Shown one piece after another: positions 7,018 through 15,276 of a stretch of DNA of 64,000 bases; within the stretch, counting starts at the first letter, position 1; each line of letters begins with the position of its first letter. Source of the DNA: Acidaminococcus fermentans DSM 20731 (GTDB lineage: Bacteria; Bacillota; Negativicutes; Acidaminococcales; Acidaminococcaceae). The notes beneath the pieces are model-generated. The model was not told where the DNA came from. It made no database searches and saw nothing but the letters and a program-made list of their open reading frames with translations. A program made the translations under genes and the position numbers. Location of the stretch: the NCBI RefSeq assembly GCF_000025305.1, contig NC_013740.1:620001-684000 (forward strand). Reading direction: 5' to 3'.

Positions 7018-7458
7018 ATGATGGACGAACGCTTGAAACAATTTGCTGGCTTCGCGCTGGCCCTGGTCATGACGACTTGCATGGGCATACATTATGGGGA
7101 GGCAGCAGTCATGGAAAATGAAACGAAGAAACCGGTCAAAATCGTGCAAACCGCAGGCAGAGACGTGCTGGGGGAATTCGCCCCGGAATTTGCCCGCTAC
7201 AACGATGACATCCTGTTCGGTGAAGTGTGGAGCGCCAATGACAAACTGAGCCTGCACGACCGCAGCATCGTTACCGTATCCGCTCTGATCTCTCAGGGCA
7301 TCACGGACAGTTCTCTGAAATACCACATTACGTCCGCCAGGAACAACGGCGTGACCAAGGAAGAAATGGTCCAGATCATCACACAGCTGGGCTTCTACGC
7401 CGGCTGGCCCAAAGCCTGGGCAGCATTCCGGCTGGCCAAGGAAGTGTACGAAGCTTGA
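7018..7458 (+). CDS. Exported carboxymuconolactone decarboxylase-family (AhpD-like) protein
   Basis: 146 aa. The first ~35 residues form a likely signal peptide (hydrophobic FAGFALALVMTTCMG, possible cleavage after GEAA, or lipidation at the TTC Cys). The remainder is one CMD/AhpD-like helical domain: LHDRSIVTVSALISQG and EEMVQIITQLGFYAGWPKAWAAF are its typical helices. The CxxC of AhpD peroxidase-type members is absent, so a peroxidase role is not supported; a lyase or binding role is possible. ATG 7018 or 7021 both follow AAGGAGG. It is driven by LysR-type block 5. Confidence 0.82.
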   Translation: MMDERLKQFAGFALALVMTTCMGIHYGEAAVMENETKKPVKIVQTAGRDVLGEFAPEFARYNDDILFGEVWSANDKLSLHDRSIVTVSALISQGITDSSLKYHITSARNNGVTKEEMVQIITQLGFYAGWPKAWAAFRLAKEVYEA

Positions 7459-7460
7459 GG

Positions 7461-7492
7461 CAGTCACTAGTCTCTAGTCACTAGTCACCAGC
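7461..7492. repeat. CTAGTC-type 7-bp tandem array, copy 2
   Basis: Four to five degenerate CTAGTCA/CTAGTCT units, followed by CAGCCGAAGGAGAAAATTT and a small hairpin (AAATTTGCC/GGCAAATTT, about 7504-7524). Confidence 0.75.
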
Positions 7493-7558
7493 CGAAGGAG
7501 AAAATTTGCCACAGGCAAATTTTGAAGAAAAGAACAAGATCAAGATGAGGTAACAGGT

Positions 7559-7762
7559 ATGGACGAGAAACTTCGTGAGAATCTGGAGGCTGCCGGGTGC
7601 CCGGATGAGGTCATCCGGAAAGTCCAGCAGATGGAGGGGACACAGCAGCAGACCCTGGAGCTGCGGAAATACCGGCGCTGCCTGCTGGAAAAGGTGCACC
7701 GGGAACAGGAACGGCTGACGAACCTGGATTATCTGCTGTACCAGTTGGAGAAGCAAGCTTGA
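7559..7762 (+). CDS. Small helical protein, unknown function
   Basis: 67 aa, strongly charged and predicted all-helical, starting MDEKLRENLEAAGCPDEV and ending with a coiled-coil-like segment rich in Leu/Glu/Lys/Arg. Similar 65-70-aa proteins of unknown function occur in many gut Firmicutes, often next to regulators. A GAGGT ribosome site lies ~8 bp before ATG 7559. The gene is bracketed by two CTAGTC arrays and ends before a bidirectional terminator shared with the convergent lysR gene. Confidence 0.6.
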   Translation: MDEKLRENLEAAGCPDEVIRKVQQMEGTQQQTLELRKYRRCLLEKVHREQERLTNLDYLLYQLEKQA

Positions 7763-7764
7763 AA

Positions 7765-7797
7765 CAGTCTCGAGTCAGTAGTCACTAGTCTCTAGCC
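7765..7797. repeat. CTAGTC-type 7-bp tandem array, copy 3
   Basis: Degenerate CTAGTC units (CTCGAGTCAGTAGTCACTAG...), ending in TAGCCAAAGGA, immediately before the terminator hairpin at 7803. Confidence 0.72.
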
Positions 7798-7802
7798 AAA
7801 GG

Positions 7803-7837
7803 AAAGAACCTGCCCTGGAAACAGGACAGGTTCTTTT
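7803..7837. terminator. Bidirectional terminator between small-protein gene and lysR
   Basis: AAAGAACCTG (7803-7812) pairs with CAGGTTCTTT (7827-7836), with inner CCTG/CAGG pairing. T-rich tracts on both strands; the lysR stop codon is only a few bases away. Confidence 0.75.
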
Positions 7838-7841
7838 GATA

Positions 7842-8735
7842 TTATTTTTCTGGATTGACTTTCTCCTTCAGTCGTTCCAGGAATACCTGGCTGGAATGGC
7901 TGAGCAGGCGGTACTTTTTCCAGGCCACCAGGCTGGAGACTTCGTAGGCCGGCTCCAGAGGGATGAATTTCAATTCCGGGGATTCGTGGTGCTCCAGCCG
8001 GTCCAGGCACAGCAAGTTGGCCACCTGCTGGAAGACCAGGGGATTGGTGTTGCAGGAAAGGTCCATGGTGCCCACGATGTTCAGCTTCTCTACAGAGATC
8101 TTGCCCTTGGACCAGCCTTCTAGGTCGAAGGACCGGTTGTTGTGCCGGGAGGAGGTCATGAGGGGGATTCCCAGAATGTTTTCCGGGGTGACGGCATCCA
8201 GCTTTGCCCAGGGGCTGTGGATGCTGGTGACGATGCCCAGCCGGTTCTTGCCCGGCAGCTCCAGATAATTGTAGTTTTCCACGTTGAAGGGCTGGATGAA
8301 CAGGCCGAAATCCAGCAGGCCGTGTTCCAGCTTTTCCTGGATGATATCGGCGTTGCCGGTGAGCATTTCGATGGTCAGGTGGGGATTCTCCTTGCGCAGG
8401 TCGGCGAAGGTATCCGTCAGATAGTGGACCAGATAGGTGATGCCGGCCCCGATGCGGATGCAGCCGGTCAGGTTCAGATCTTCATCCTTAATCTCGCTTT
8501 TCGTCTGTTCCACCAGGGCCAGGATTTCTTCGGCCCGCTGGCGTAGGTGCATCCCTTCTTCGGTGAGGGTGGTGCTGCGGTTGCTGCGGATGAACAGTTT
8601 CTTGCCCAGTTCCTTTTCCAGGTCGGCCATCTGGCGGGACAGGGTAGGCTGGGTGACGAACAGCAAATTGGCAGCTTCGGTCATGTTCTGTTCCCGGGCC
8701 ACCGCCAGGAAATATTTCAGGGTGCGGATTTCCAT
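7842..8735 (-). CDS. LysR-family transcriptional regulator
   Basis: 297 aa. The N-terminal winged-helix DNA-binding domain is clear (MEIRTLKYFLAVAREQNMTEAANLLFVTQPTLSRQMADLEKELGKKLF pattern, residues ~1-60), followed by the periplasmic-binding-like effector domain (IRIGAGITYLVHYLTDTF...). The start at 8735 gives the standard MEIRxLKYF N-terminus and has AAAGGAGCG upstream; the frame is open 11 codons further but lacks a ribosome site. It is the best candidate for the regulator of the five promoter blocks at 445-6987, which have the T-N11-A geometry LysR proteins bind. The region before its own start contains ATAAATATTTTGCAT (about 8780-8794, minus strand), a weak match to the box, so autoregulation is possible. 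Confidence 0.9.
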   Translation of the reverse strand: MEIRTLKYFLAVAREQNMTEAANLLFVTQPTLSRQMADLEKELGKKLFIRSNRSTTLTEEGMHLRQRAEEILALVEQTKSEIKDEDLNLTGCIRIGAGITYLVHYLTDTFADLRKENPHLTIEMLTGNADIIQEKLEHGLLDFGLFIQPFNVENYNYLELPGKNRLGIVTSIHSPWAKLDAVTPENILGIPLMTSSRHNNRSFDLEGWSKGKISVEKLNIVGTMDLSCNTNPLVFQQVANLLCLDRLEHHESPELKFIPLEPAYEVSSLVAWKKYRLLSHSSQVFLERLKEKVNPEK

Positions 8736-8902
8736 AAGGACGCTCCTTTCACTGGGCATGTATGGCAAGCAAGATATTATGCAAAATATTTATACCATAA
8801 GAATAATAAGAAATCGTAGGAATGTCAATATTTGGAGGTGTGGACAAGGCCGGCAGTTAGGCTTTATAATAAATATATCTAACTGACGCATCGAAAGGAC
8901 GG

Positions 8903-9091
8903 GTGGGCATTGTGGATCTGGTGGACAAGCTGAAGGAATATTCCGTACTCACGGACGAGGAGTATAAGGCCCTGCTCCAGACGGAGGACCCTCTGCTGCG
9001 GGATAAACTGTTCCGGGGCGTCCAGGAGGCCATGAACTATGTGTTCCACCGCAGGGTGTACTTCCAGGGCGTGCTGGAATTCAGCAACCAC
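8903..9091 (+). pseudogene. hydE: hydE-like radical SAM gene, truncated by an insertion element
   Basis: About 63 residues that resemble the N-terminus of the [FeFe]-hydrogenase maturase HydE (or the related PylB): LxDEEYKALLQTEDPLLRDKLF then VYFQGVLEFSNH. In HydE this segment is directly followed by the CX3CX2C cluster motif; here the reading frame runs into the left inverted repeat of the ISL3-type element at 9092 and the rest of the gene is not found on the other side. Start is GTG 8903 or 8912. The fragment cannot be functional. HydE rather than PylB is inferred from memory of the family. Confidence 0.6.
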
Positions 9092-10018
9092 GGTTCTATA
9101 ATAAATGTTGGGGTCTTGTGGACACTCCTGTTCACAAGACCCCTTGTCTTACGGTAAAATAAAGACATATCTAAGCTACATTTCACCTCAACCACCACGA
9201 AGAACTGAAAGGAGAATAGATATGTCTTTCTTTCATTTTATCGAAAAAAGCTTCCATTGGGAAGAGGGTTCCATAAAAGAATTTGAAAAATTGGGATCCA
9301 GCCACCTCCTTTACGTGGAATTCACTTCTACAGCTTCTCGTTGCCCCTACTGTCATCATAAAATTCTCCATAGTAAGGACTATCGGGACCCAAAAGTCCT
9401 CTTAGGGCACTGGAACACCCATCCTGTTTCTGCTATTGTTCATAAAAGAAGATTTTTTTGCCCTTGCTGCCATAAGACATTTTATGAAAAAATTCCTGGC
9501 GTCGAGCATTACCAGCGGCGTTCTAACGATATAAAGAACAGTATCATCCAAGCCTGTTCTGAACTGGCGAGCTTTAAAGCCATTGCCAGAAGCCATGGTG
9601 TCTCTGTTTCCACCGTAAGAATTACAGAGAGCCTATGCCTTAAAAGAGGCATTCTTTAAGGTATTTTCTATGAAAGAACGGTCTGCTGTTGCTTCATTCT
9701 TATCTCGTTGGTTATCATTAGTCGAAGAAAGTGGGGTTGAAGAATTCAAGAGTGTTATAAAGACGTTCACTGATTGGAAGACAGAGATTTTGGAAGGATT
9801 GAGTCAAGCGTATTCGAATGGTTTTACGGAAGGAATGAACAATAAGATTAAGGTGTTAAAGAGAGTAGCATTTGGTTTTCGCAACTTTGAACGATTCCGT
9901 TCTCGGATTTTACTGCTTTCGATGGTGAAATTAAAATAAAAACAGACGTGAGCAAAAATCGCTCACGTCCGTATGTGGTAGATGAATTGGAGCTTACCCC
10001 AACATTTGACAAAGAACC
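9092..10018 (+). mobile_element. ISL3-family insertion sequence remnant with internal deletion
   Basis: Terminal inverted repeats of ~23 bp are visible: GGTTCTATAATAAATGTTGG at 9092 on the left and, on the minus strand, GGTTCTTTGTCAAATGTTGG ending at 10018 on the right. Inside are the N-terminal zinc-finger part (9222-9659) and the C-terminal part (9670-9939) of an ISL3 transposase. The flanks (GCAACCAC left, CTTTTTTG right) do not form a target duplication, so the element has been through a deletion or recombination that also removed the rest of hydE. Confidence 0.82.
9222..9939 (+). pseudogene. ISL3-family transposase, internally deleted and frameshifted
   Basis: The N-terminal ~146 residues (from ATG 9222, MSFFHFIEKSFHW) contain the zinc-binding CPYCHHK...CPCCHK motifs and a helix-turn-helix (FKAIARSHGVSVSTV). 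The C-terminal ~90 residues (9670-9939) hold the end of the DDE domain, SNGFTEGMNNKIKVLKRVAFGFRNFERFR. A complete ISL3 transposase is ~400 aa, so about 170 residues with most of the catalytic core are missing and the two parts are in different frames. The element cannot move by itself but its ends could still be used by a related transposase. Confidence 0.85.
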
Positions 10019-10052
10019 CTTTTTTGTTGGAAAACCCGAAGGAGGAAAATGC

Positions 10053-10862
10053 ATGTCCCTGAAGATGATTGCCATGGATCTGGATGGCACCCTGCTGGAT
10101 GAAGAAAAGAATATTGCTCCGGAAGATGCGGCTGCAGTCAAGGATGCAGTGGCTGCCGGATACTATGTGACCCTGGCCACCGGCCGGATGTACCGGTCGG
10201 CCCTGCCTTACGCTCAGGAACTGAGGCTGACCCATCCCCTGGTGGTCTACAACGGAGCCCTGATCCGGGATCCCGGAACCGGAGAGAACCTGGGCCAGTG
10301 GCCCCTGCCCCTGGATGTGGCCCAGTCCGTGCTGGATGACCTGCTGGGATGGGGCATCTATGTCCAGGCCTATGTGGATGACACCCTGTGGGCTCCCCGG
10401 GACTGTGAGGAAGTCCGGTTCTATTCCCGGTTTTCCCGGGTGCCTTATGAAGTAAAGACGGAAGCCATCCGTCATCTGCCCCAGGCTCCCCACAAACTGC
10501 TGGTGATTTCCGATCAGGTCAGGACCCTGCGGCCGGAACTGGAAGAGAAGTATAGAGGGAAGATCAAAATCGTCAGCTCTTCCAAAGGGTTCCTGGAAGT
10601 GACGGCCCCCGGCACCAACAAATGGCATGCCCTCCAGGCCCTGGCTGCCCGGGAAGGCATCCGGGAAGAAGAAATCCTCTGTGTGGGGGATTCGGACAAT
10701 GATCTGGAAATGATTTCCCACGCCGGTTTCGGGGTGGCCATGGGCAACGCCAGCGATCCGGTGCGGGAGGCGGCCCGGGTGGTGACGGCGCCCAATACCC
10801 GGAACGGAGTGGCCCGGATCATCCGGACCATCCTGACCCGGCAGGTGGAAGTGCCCGTCTGA
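10053..10862 (+). CDS. Cof-type HAD-IIB family phosphatase
   Basis: 269 aa. HAD motif I is MAMDLDGTLL (two catalytic Asp), motif II is the ATGR segment, motif III the lysine in APGTNKWHAL, and motif IV GDSDNDLEM. The type IIB cap lies between motifs II and III. Such Cof/YkrA-like enzymes dephosphorylate sugar phosphates or flavin/PLP precursors; the exact substrate cannot be told. ATG 10053 has AAGGAGG 7 bp upstream; the frame runs into the insertion element upstream, but that part is not coding. Transcription may start within the right end of the element. Confidence 0.88.
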   Translation: MSLKMIAMDLDGTLLDEEKNIAPEDAAAVKDAVAAGYYVTLATGRMYRSALPYAQELRLTHPLVVYNGALIRDPGTGENLGQWPLPLDVAQSVLDDLLGWGIYVQAYVDDTLWAPRDCEEVRFYSRFSRVPYEVKTEAIRHLPQAPHKLLVISDQVRTLRPELEEKYRGKIKIVSSSKGFLEVTAPGTNKWHALQALAAREGIREEEILCVGDSDNDLEMISHAGFGVAMGNASDPVREAARVVTAPNTRNGVARIIRTILTRQVEVPV

Positions 10863-10878
10863 AGGAATGCACCGGGAC

Positions 10879-10908
10879 TTTACACAGACTTTTTTTCCAT
10901 TGTATAAT
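10879..10908 (+). promoter_or_regulatory. Promoter of rapZ-yvcK-whiA
   Basis: TTTACA at 10879-10884 and TATAAT at 10903-10908 with an 18-bp spacer; about 30 bp upstream of the rapZ start. Confidence 0.6.
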
Positions 10909-10943
10909 AAAAACGTTCTATACTTTTCAGGGGGTGGATGCAA

Positions 10944-11804
10944 ATGGCGAGAACGTTACTGATTACAGGGATGTCCGGGGCGGGGAAGACGCAGGTCATG
11001 CGGACCCTGGAAGATCTGGGCTATTTTTGCGTGGACAATCTTCCTCCTACCTTTATTCCCAAATTCATTGAACTGTGCCTGCAGAACAAGAACGGCGGGG
11101 CTCAGCTGGCTCTGGTGGTGGATATCCGGGGCGGCAAATTCTTCAAGGATCTGAACCGGGTCCTGGACCAGCTGAACCAGAGCAGCGTACCTTACGAACT
11201 GGTCTTCCTGGATGCGGATGATGCCACCCTGATCCGTCGGTACAAGGAAACCCGCCGGCGCCACCCGCTGGCGGGGAAAAACGGGCTCAGTGCGGATATT
11301 GCCCGGGAACGGGACATCCTGAGCCAGATCCGGCAGAGGGCCACCACCATCATCGACACCTCCCGGACCACCACCAAGGAATTGCGGCAGAAAATTGTCC
11401 AGCTCTTCGGCAAGGGCGGCGAACTGCCCCCCATGAACATTGTGGTCCAGTCTTTCGGGTTCAAATATGGGATCCCCCTGGATTGCGACATGGTCTTTGA
11501 TGTGCGGTTCCTGCCCAATCCTTTCTACATCCCGGAACTGAAAAACCTGTGCGGCAACGACCAGCCGGTGATGGACTACATCCAGGAAAAGCCGGTGACA
11601 GGGGAATTCGAGGAGAAGCTGTTCAGCCTGATCCAGTTCCTGCTGCCCCAGTATGTCCAGGAAGGGAAAAGCCAGCTGATGATCGGCGTGGGCTGCACCG
11701 GCGGCCGGCACCGGAGTGTGTTCATTGCCAATGCCCTGGGCCGGTTCATTGAAAAATGCGGGTACGGGGTGCAGGTCATCCATAGGGATTTGATAAAGAA
11801 ATAG
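10944..11804 (+). CDS. rapZ: RNase adapter / nucleotide-binding protein RapZ (YvcJ)
   Basis: 286 aa, the normal length. Walker A is GMSGAGKT near the N-terminus; a second nucleotide-contact region is VFLDADDATLIRRYKETRRRHPL. The C-terminal domain ends with the conserved GCTGGRHRSVFIA motif. In Gram-negatives RapZ tunes GlmS through small RNAs; in Firmicutes its role is less clear (competence, cell envelope). It starts the widely conserved rapZ-yvcK-whiA cluster. ATG 10944 is preferred over ATG 10938 because the AGGGGGTGG ribosome site is 7 bp away. The yvcK start is only a few bases downstream. Confidence 0.92.
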   Translation: MARTLLITGMSGAGKTQVMRTLEDLGYFCVDNLPPTFIPKFIELCLQNKNGGAQLALVVDIRGGKFFKDLNRVLDQLNQSSVPYELVFLDADDATLIRRYKETRRRHPLAGKNGLSADIARERDILSQIRQRATTIIDTSRTTTKELRQKIVQLFGKGGELPPMNIVVQSFGFKYGIPLDCDMVFDVRFLPNPFYIPELKNLCGNDQPVMDYIQEKPVTGEFEEKLFSLIQFLLPQYVQEGKSQLMIGVGCTGGRHRSVFIANALGRFIEKCGYGVQVIHRDLIKK

Positions 11805-11814
11805 GTGAATGCGT

Positions 11815-13188
11815 ATGAAATGGATTAAGTGGTTGTACCCGGGGCTGAACCTGAAGCGCTGGCTCTTTCTTTTTGCGCTGGGCGCGGTACTGGCCTGTGT
11901 GGGAGTCACTTTAATCTTCAATTATCAGTTTGTAGGGCTCCTGGAAGCCCTGGTGCTGCAGTTCATCAGTTCCGTGGGAGGAGAGTATTACCAGTCCACC
12001 ATTACCGGGCTGGGAGCCTTCAGTGTGGTCCTGGGGATCCTGTGCATGTGCCTGGGGGCCACCCATGTGATCAAGACCATTATCAATGCGGTGATGCCCG
12101 GAGAAAAGGAATCCCTTCGGGAGCTGATCTTTACCCAGCAGAAGCTGGACAAGGGACCCAGCGTGGTGGTCATCGGCGGCGGGACGGGACTTTCCGTACT
12201 GCTCCGGGGCATCAAGCTCATTACCAACAACTGTACGGCTGTGGTGACCACCGCAGACGACGGCGGATCTTCCGGACGGCTGCGGAAAGAACTGGGAATC
12301 CTGCCTCCCGGGGATATGCGGAACTGCCTGGTGGCCCTGTCCGATACGGAACCGCTGATGGAAAAAGTCATGCAGTACCGGTTCAAAAGCAGTGCCCTCA
12401 GCGGCCATAACCTGGGCAACCTGTTCATTGCCGCCATGAGTGATGTGGAAGGCGGGGACATGGAAAAGGGCATCGCTGCCACCTGCGAGATCCTGAAAGT
12501 GCGGGGCCATGTATGGCCAAACACCACGGACAATATCCAGCTGAAGGCCAAAATGGACGACGGCAGCACCGTGGTGGGGGAAAGCTCCATTACCGCTTCG
12601 CCCCATAAAATCGTCCAGCTGATGACGGAACCGGAAAATCCCCGGGCGTCCCAGCGGGCCGTGGATGCCATCCTGAAGGCCGATGCCATCATCCTGGGGC
12701 CCGGCAGCCTGTATACCAGCGTGCTGGCCAGTCTGATCGTGCCCGGCATCCGGGATGCAGTGATCCGGTCCAAGGCCGTGAAGATCTACGTGTGCAATGT
12801 GATGACCCAGCCCGGGGAAACCGATGGCTATGGGGCCTATGAGCATGTGAGGGCCCTGATCCGGCACATGGGCTGTCAGTGCCTGGACTATGTGGTGGTC
12901 AACGAGCAGAAGGCCTCTCCGGATATCCTGGCCAAGTACGAAAAAGAAGGGGCCATGCCCGTTTCTCCGGATGTGGAGAAAATCGAACAGCTGGGAATCG
13001 ACTGTGTACCGGCCAAACTGCTGAATGACAGCGACCTGGTCCGGCACAATCCCCTGAAGCTGGCCAAGACCATCATTGCCCTGATTTACCGGCTGAAGCT
13101 GTTCGGCAAGGGCATCCGGTTCTTCGACTATTTCTTCGCCCGGCAGACCATGCAGGAACTGCGGAAGCATGCCAGGAAGGAGCACTGA
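11815..13188 (+). CDS. yvcK: Gluconeogenesis factor YvcK (CofD-like) with N-terminal membrane region
   Basis: 457 aa. Two membrane helices occupy residues ~15-80, then the CofD-like Rossmann domain begins with VVVIGGGTGLSVLLRGIK (nucleotide-sugar binding) followed by TTADDGGSSGRLR and GDMRNCLVALS. B. subtilis YvcK (~320 aa) binds UDP-GlcNAc/UDP-sugars, is needed for growth on gluconeogenic carbon and for cell shape; the membrane extension seen here is an addition to that core. Starts at ATG 11815 (AGGTG 7 bp away) or ATG 11809. whiA follows after 2 bp. Confidence 0.9.
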   Translation: MKWIKWLYPGLNLKRWLFLFALGAVLACVGVTLIFNYQFVGLLEALVLQFISSVGGEYYQSTITGLGAFSVVLGILCMCLGATHVIKTIINAVMPGEKESLRELIFTQQKLDKGPSVVVIGGGTGLSVLLRGIKLITNNCTAVVTTADDGGSSGRLRKELGILPPGDMRNCLVALSDTEPLMEKVMQYRFKSSALSGHNLGNLFIAAMSDVEGGDMEKGIAATCEILKVRGHVWPNTTDNIQLKAKMDDGSTVVGESSITASPHKIVQLMTEPENPRASQRAVDAILKADAIILGPGSLYTSVLASLIVPGIRDAVIRSKAVKIYVCNVMTQPGETDGYGAYEHVRALIRHMGCQCLDYVVVNEQKASPDILAKYEKEGAMPVSPDVEKIEQLGIDCVPAKLLNDSDLVRHNPLKLAKTIIALIYRLKLFGKGIRFFDYFFARQTMQELRKHARKEH

Positions 13189-13190
13189 CC

Positions 13191-14120
13191 ATGTCCTTTT
13201 CCCATGATGTGAAAAATGAAATCGCACGGTCAGAAGGGGAGAACCATGACTGTGAAAAAGCGGAGCTGTTCGGGCTGCTGCGGATCAGCGGGGCGGTTTC
13301 CCTCAGCGGACGGAAAGTGGGGATCCATTTCACCACGGAAAACGCGGCCCTGGCAAGACGGGTGCTGCGGCTGCTGAAAAACAATTTTCCCGTGCAGACG
13401 GAAGTCATCGTCACCCGGAGCCGCCGTCTGAAAAAGAACAATCGGTACCAGGTCCATGTGATCCCTTCCGATGAGGCAAGGACTGCCCTGAGCCGGCTCC
13501 ATCTCCTTTCTCCTCTGGAGGAGGCGGGCAGCGCCCTGCTGAAAAAAGAAGGGGAAAAGAGAGCCTTTCTCCGGGGGGTATTCCTGGCCGGGGGCTCGGT
13601 GAACAAGCCCATCAGCGATTACCATCTGGAACTGATCTGTGACAGCCTGGACATGGGGCAGTTTATCCAGAAAATCATGAAGGGCTTCAGCCTTCCGGCC
13701 CGGATCGTGGACCGGAAAAACTCCTATATCGTATATCTGAAGGAAGGCAACGCCATTGCCGGGTTCCTGTCCCTGATCGGAGCCAGCAATTCCTACCTGG
13801 AATTTGAAAATGTCCGGGTGCTGAAAGATATGCGGAACAAGGTGAACCGGCAGGTCAACTGTGAAACCGCCAACCTGAACAAGGTGGTCCAGGCGGCGGT
13901 GCGGCAGCTGAATGCCATACGGGTCATTGAAGAAACAGTGGGGCTCAGCACCCTGCCGGAACCGCTCCAGGAGGCAGCCAGACTCCGGAGAGACCATCAG
14001 GACCTGTCTGTGGGAGAACTGGCGGCCCTGACAGAAGACAATGTGGGAAAATCCGGCTTCAATCACCGGTTGAAGAAACTGGAACAGCTGGCGGAAAAAC
14101 TGAAGGATGGGGAGCAATGA
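13191..14120 (+). CDS. whiA: DNA-binding protein WhiA
   Basis: 309 aa. The N-terminal two thirds is the LAGLIDADG homing-endonuclease-like fold (FLRGVFLAGGSVNKPISDYHLEL is the second repeat) without nuclease residues. The C-terminal domain is a helix-turn-helix (LQEAARLRRDHQDLSVGELAALT...SGFNHRLKKLEQLAE). WhiA controls sporulation-linked septation in Streptomyces and divisome/chromosome functions in Bacillus. The ATG at 13191 overlaps nothing and follows yvcK by 2 bp; the stop overlaps the start of the deacetylase gene by 4 bp (ATGA), so all four are likely translated as one operon. Confidence 0.94.
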   Translation: MSFSHDVKNEIARSEGENHDCEKAELFGLLRISGAVSLSGRKVGIHFTTENAALARRVLRLLKNNFPVQTEVIVTRSRRLKKNNRYQVHVIPSDEARTALSRLHLLSPLEEAGSALLKKEGEKRAFLRGVFLAGGSVNKPISDYHLELICDSLDMGQFIQKIMKGFSLPARIVDRKNSYIVYLKEGNAIAGFLSLIGASNSYLEFENVRVLKDMRNKVNRQVNCETANLNKVVQAAVRQLNAIRVIEETVGLSTLPEPLQEAARLRRDHQDLSVGELAALTEDNVGKSGFNHRLKKLEQLAEKLKDGEQ

Positions 14121-14968
14121 AAAAACTGATTATTTTCTTGGCGATTGTGGCAGCTCTGGCCGGGTTTGCCTATGGGGGCTATGAATATGTAAAACGGGAT
14201 TTTCCCCGTTTCTGTGAGGAAACCGTGCCGATCTTTGCCTACCATCGGGTAGAGCCGGGGCATGATGACCCTTATACCATGCCTCCGGAACAGTTCGATG
14301 AGCAGATGAAATATCTGAAAGAACAGGGCTGGAAGACCATGACCCTGGCGGAATATGTCAAGGGCCGGAAGGAAGGACGGAAGTTTCACAAGGAATGTGT
14401 CCTGATCTTTGATGACGGCTACCTGGACAACCTGACCTATGCGGCCCCCATCCTGAAAAAATACGGCTTTGTGGGGAACATGTACATGGCCGTGAAGTAT
14501 GAAGGCTGGCCCGGCTATCTGGACTGGAACCAGGAACATGAACTGCTGAAGTACGGCTGGGCCCTGGGGTCCCATACCTTCAACCACAAGCCCCTCCAGT
14601 CCCTGACACCGGAACAGGTGGACTATGAACTGACCAGCTCCATGCAGCATATGCGGGGCATCTACAATCCGCCGGAAGGACTCACCTTCTCCTATCCCAA
14701 CGGATCTGCCAGCGACGCCATTGCGGCCCAGGTAAAAAAAGCCGGCTATATTGCCGGGGTGGACGGCCGTGTGGGGGTGAACACGGACAAAGTGGATCTG
14801 ATGCGGCTGCGCCGGGTAAATGTGTTCCAGAACAAACCGGAAAACCTGGGCTGCTTCCAGTATGATCTGAAACGGGCCCAGATCCAGAGCTACATCGACC
14901 AGACCGGATTGGATACGGACTGGCTCATCCACAAATATTACGAACTGAAAGGCAAACTCCATCTGTAA
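14117..14968 (+). CDS. Membrane-anchored polysaccharide deacetylase (NodB homology)
   Basis: 283 aa. One N-terminal membrane anchor (residues ~3-22) is followed by a NodB/CE4 domain: motif 1 IFDDGY (Asp99, Asp100), motif 2 SHTFNH (His153, His157), and a later SYPNGSA. It probably removes N-acetyl groups from peptidoglycan or another extracytoplasmic polymer. The 4-bp overlap with whiA (ATGA) points to translational coupling, an addition to the usual rapZ-yvcK-whiA cluster. Confidence 0.85.
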   Translation: MKKLIIFLAIVAALAGFAYGGYEYVKRDFPRFCEETVPIFAYHRVEPGHDDPYTMPPEQFDEQMKYLKEQGWKTMTLAEYVKGRKEGRKFHKECVLIFDDGYLDNLTYAAPILKKYGFVGNMYMAVKYEGWPGYLDWNQEHELLKYGWALGSHTFNHKPLQSLTPEQVDYELTSSMQHMRGIYNPPEGLTFSYPNGSASDAIAAQVKKAGYIAGVDGRVGVNTDKVDLMRLRRVNVFQNKPENLGCFQYDLKRAQIQSYIDQTGLDTDWLIHKYYELKGKLHL

Positions 14969-14992
14969 GAAAGATAGAAACGGTTGAAAGAC

Positions 14993-15021
14993 TTGCGTTC
15001 TTTCTGAAAAACAGATAAAAT
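14993..15021 (+). promoter_or_regulatory. Promoter of the SCIFF peptide gene
   Basis: TTGCGT at 14993-14998 and TAAAAT at 15016-15021, 17-bp spacer, ~30 bp upstream of the start codon. Confidence 0.5.
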
Positions 15022-15052
15022 GGATAGTAAACAAGAAGATAGGGAGGAATCG

Positions 15053-15199
15053 ATGATGGCAAAAAGAATCAAGACTGTGAATAAAGAAATGCTGAAAAAG
15101 ACCCTGAGAACCGGCGGCTGCGGCGAATGCCCGGCATCCTGCCAGTCTGCCTGCAAAACTTCCTGCACGGTAGGCAACCAGGTTTGCGAAAAAGCATAA
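15053..15199 (+). CDS. scfA: SCIFF ranthipeptide precursor (six cysteines in ~45 residues)
   Basis: 48 aa from ATG 15053 (47 from ATG 15056), with AGGGAGG just upstream. The leader (MAKRIKTVNKEMLKKTLR) is followed by a core with six cysteines in the order GGCGECPASCQSACKTSC then VC. This is the SCIFF pattern: a ribosomal peptide in which the maturase makes thioether bonds from Cys sulfur to non-alpha carbons of acceptor residues. The maturase gene follows at 15277. SCIFF peptides are nearly universal in Clostridia and are linked to quorum sensing or metabolic regulation in some. Confidence 0.93.
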   Translation: MMAKRIKTVNKEMLKKTLRTGGCGECPASCQSACKTSCTVGNQVCEKA

Positions 15200-15216
15200 T
15201 TTATATTATGCGCGGA

Positions 15217-15245
15217 AGCTCCCTGCATGCGCAGGGAGCTATTTT
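15217..15245 (+). terminator. Hairpin between SCIFF precursor and maturase genes
   Basis: AGCTCCCTGC (15217-15226), loop ATGC, GCAGGGAGCT (15231-15240), then ATTTTCTT. A likely partial terminator giving more precursor than maturase transcript. Confidence 0.7.
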
Positions 15246-15276
15246 CTTGTAATCAATAAGAAGGGCGGACAGAAAT

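Noticed and set aside
9092-10018. Intact insertion sequence
   Set aside because: The transposase lacks about 170 internal residues, is frameshifted, and no target duplication flanks the element.
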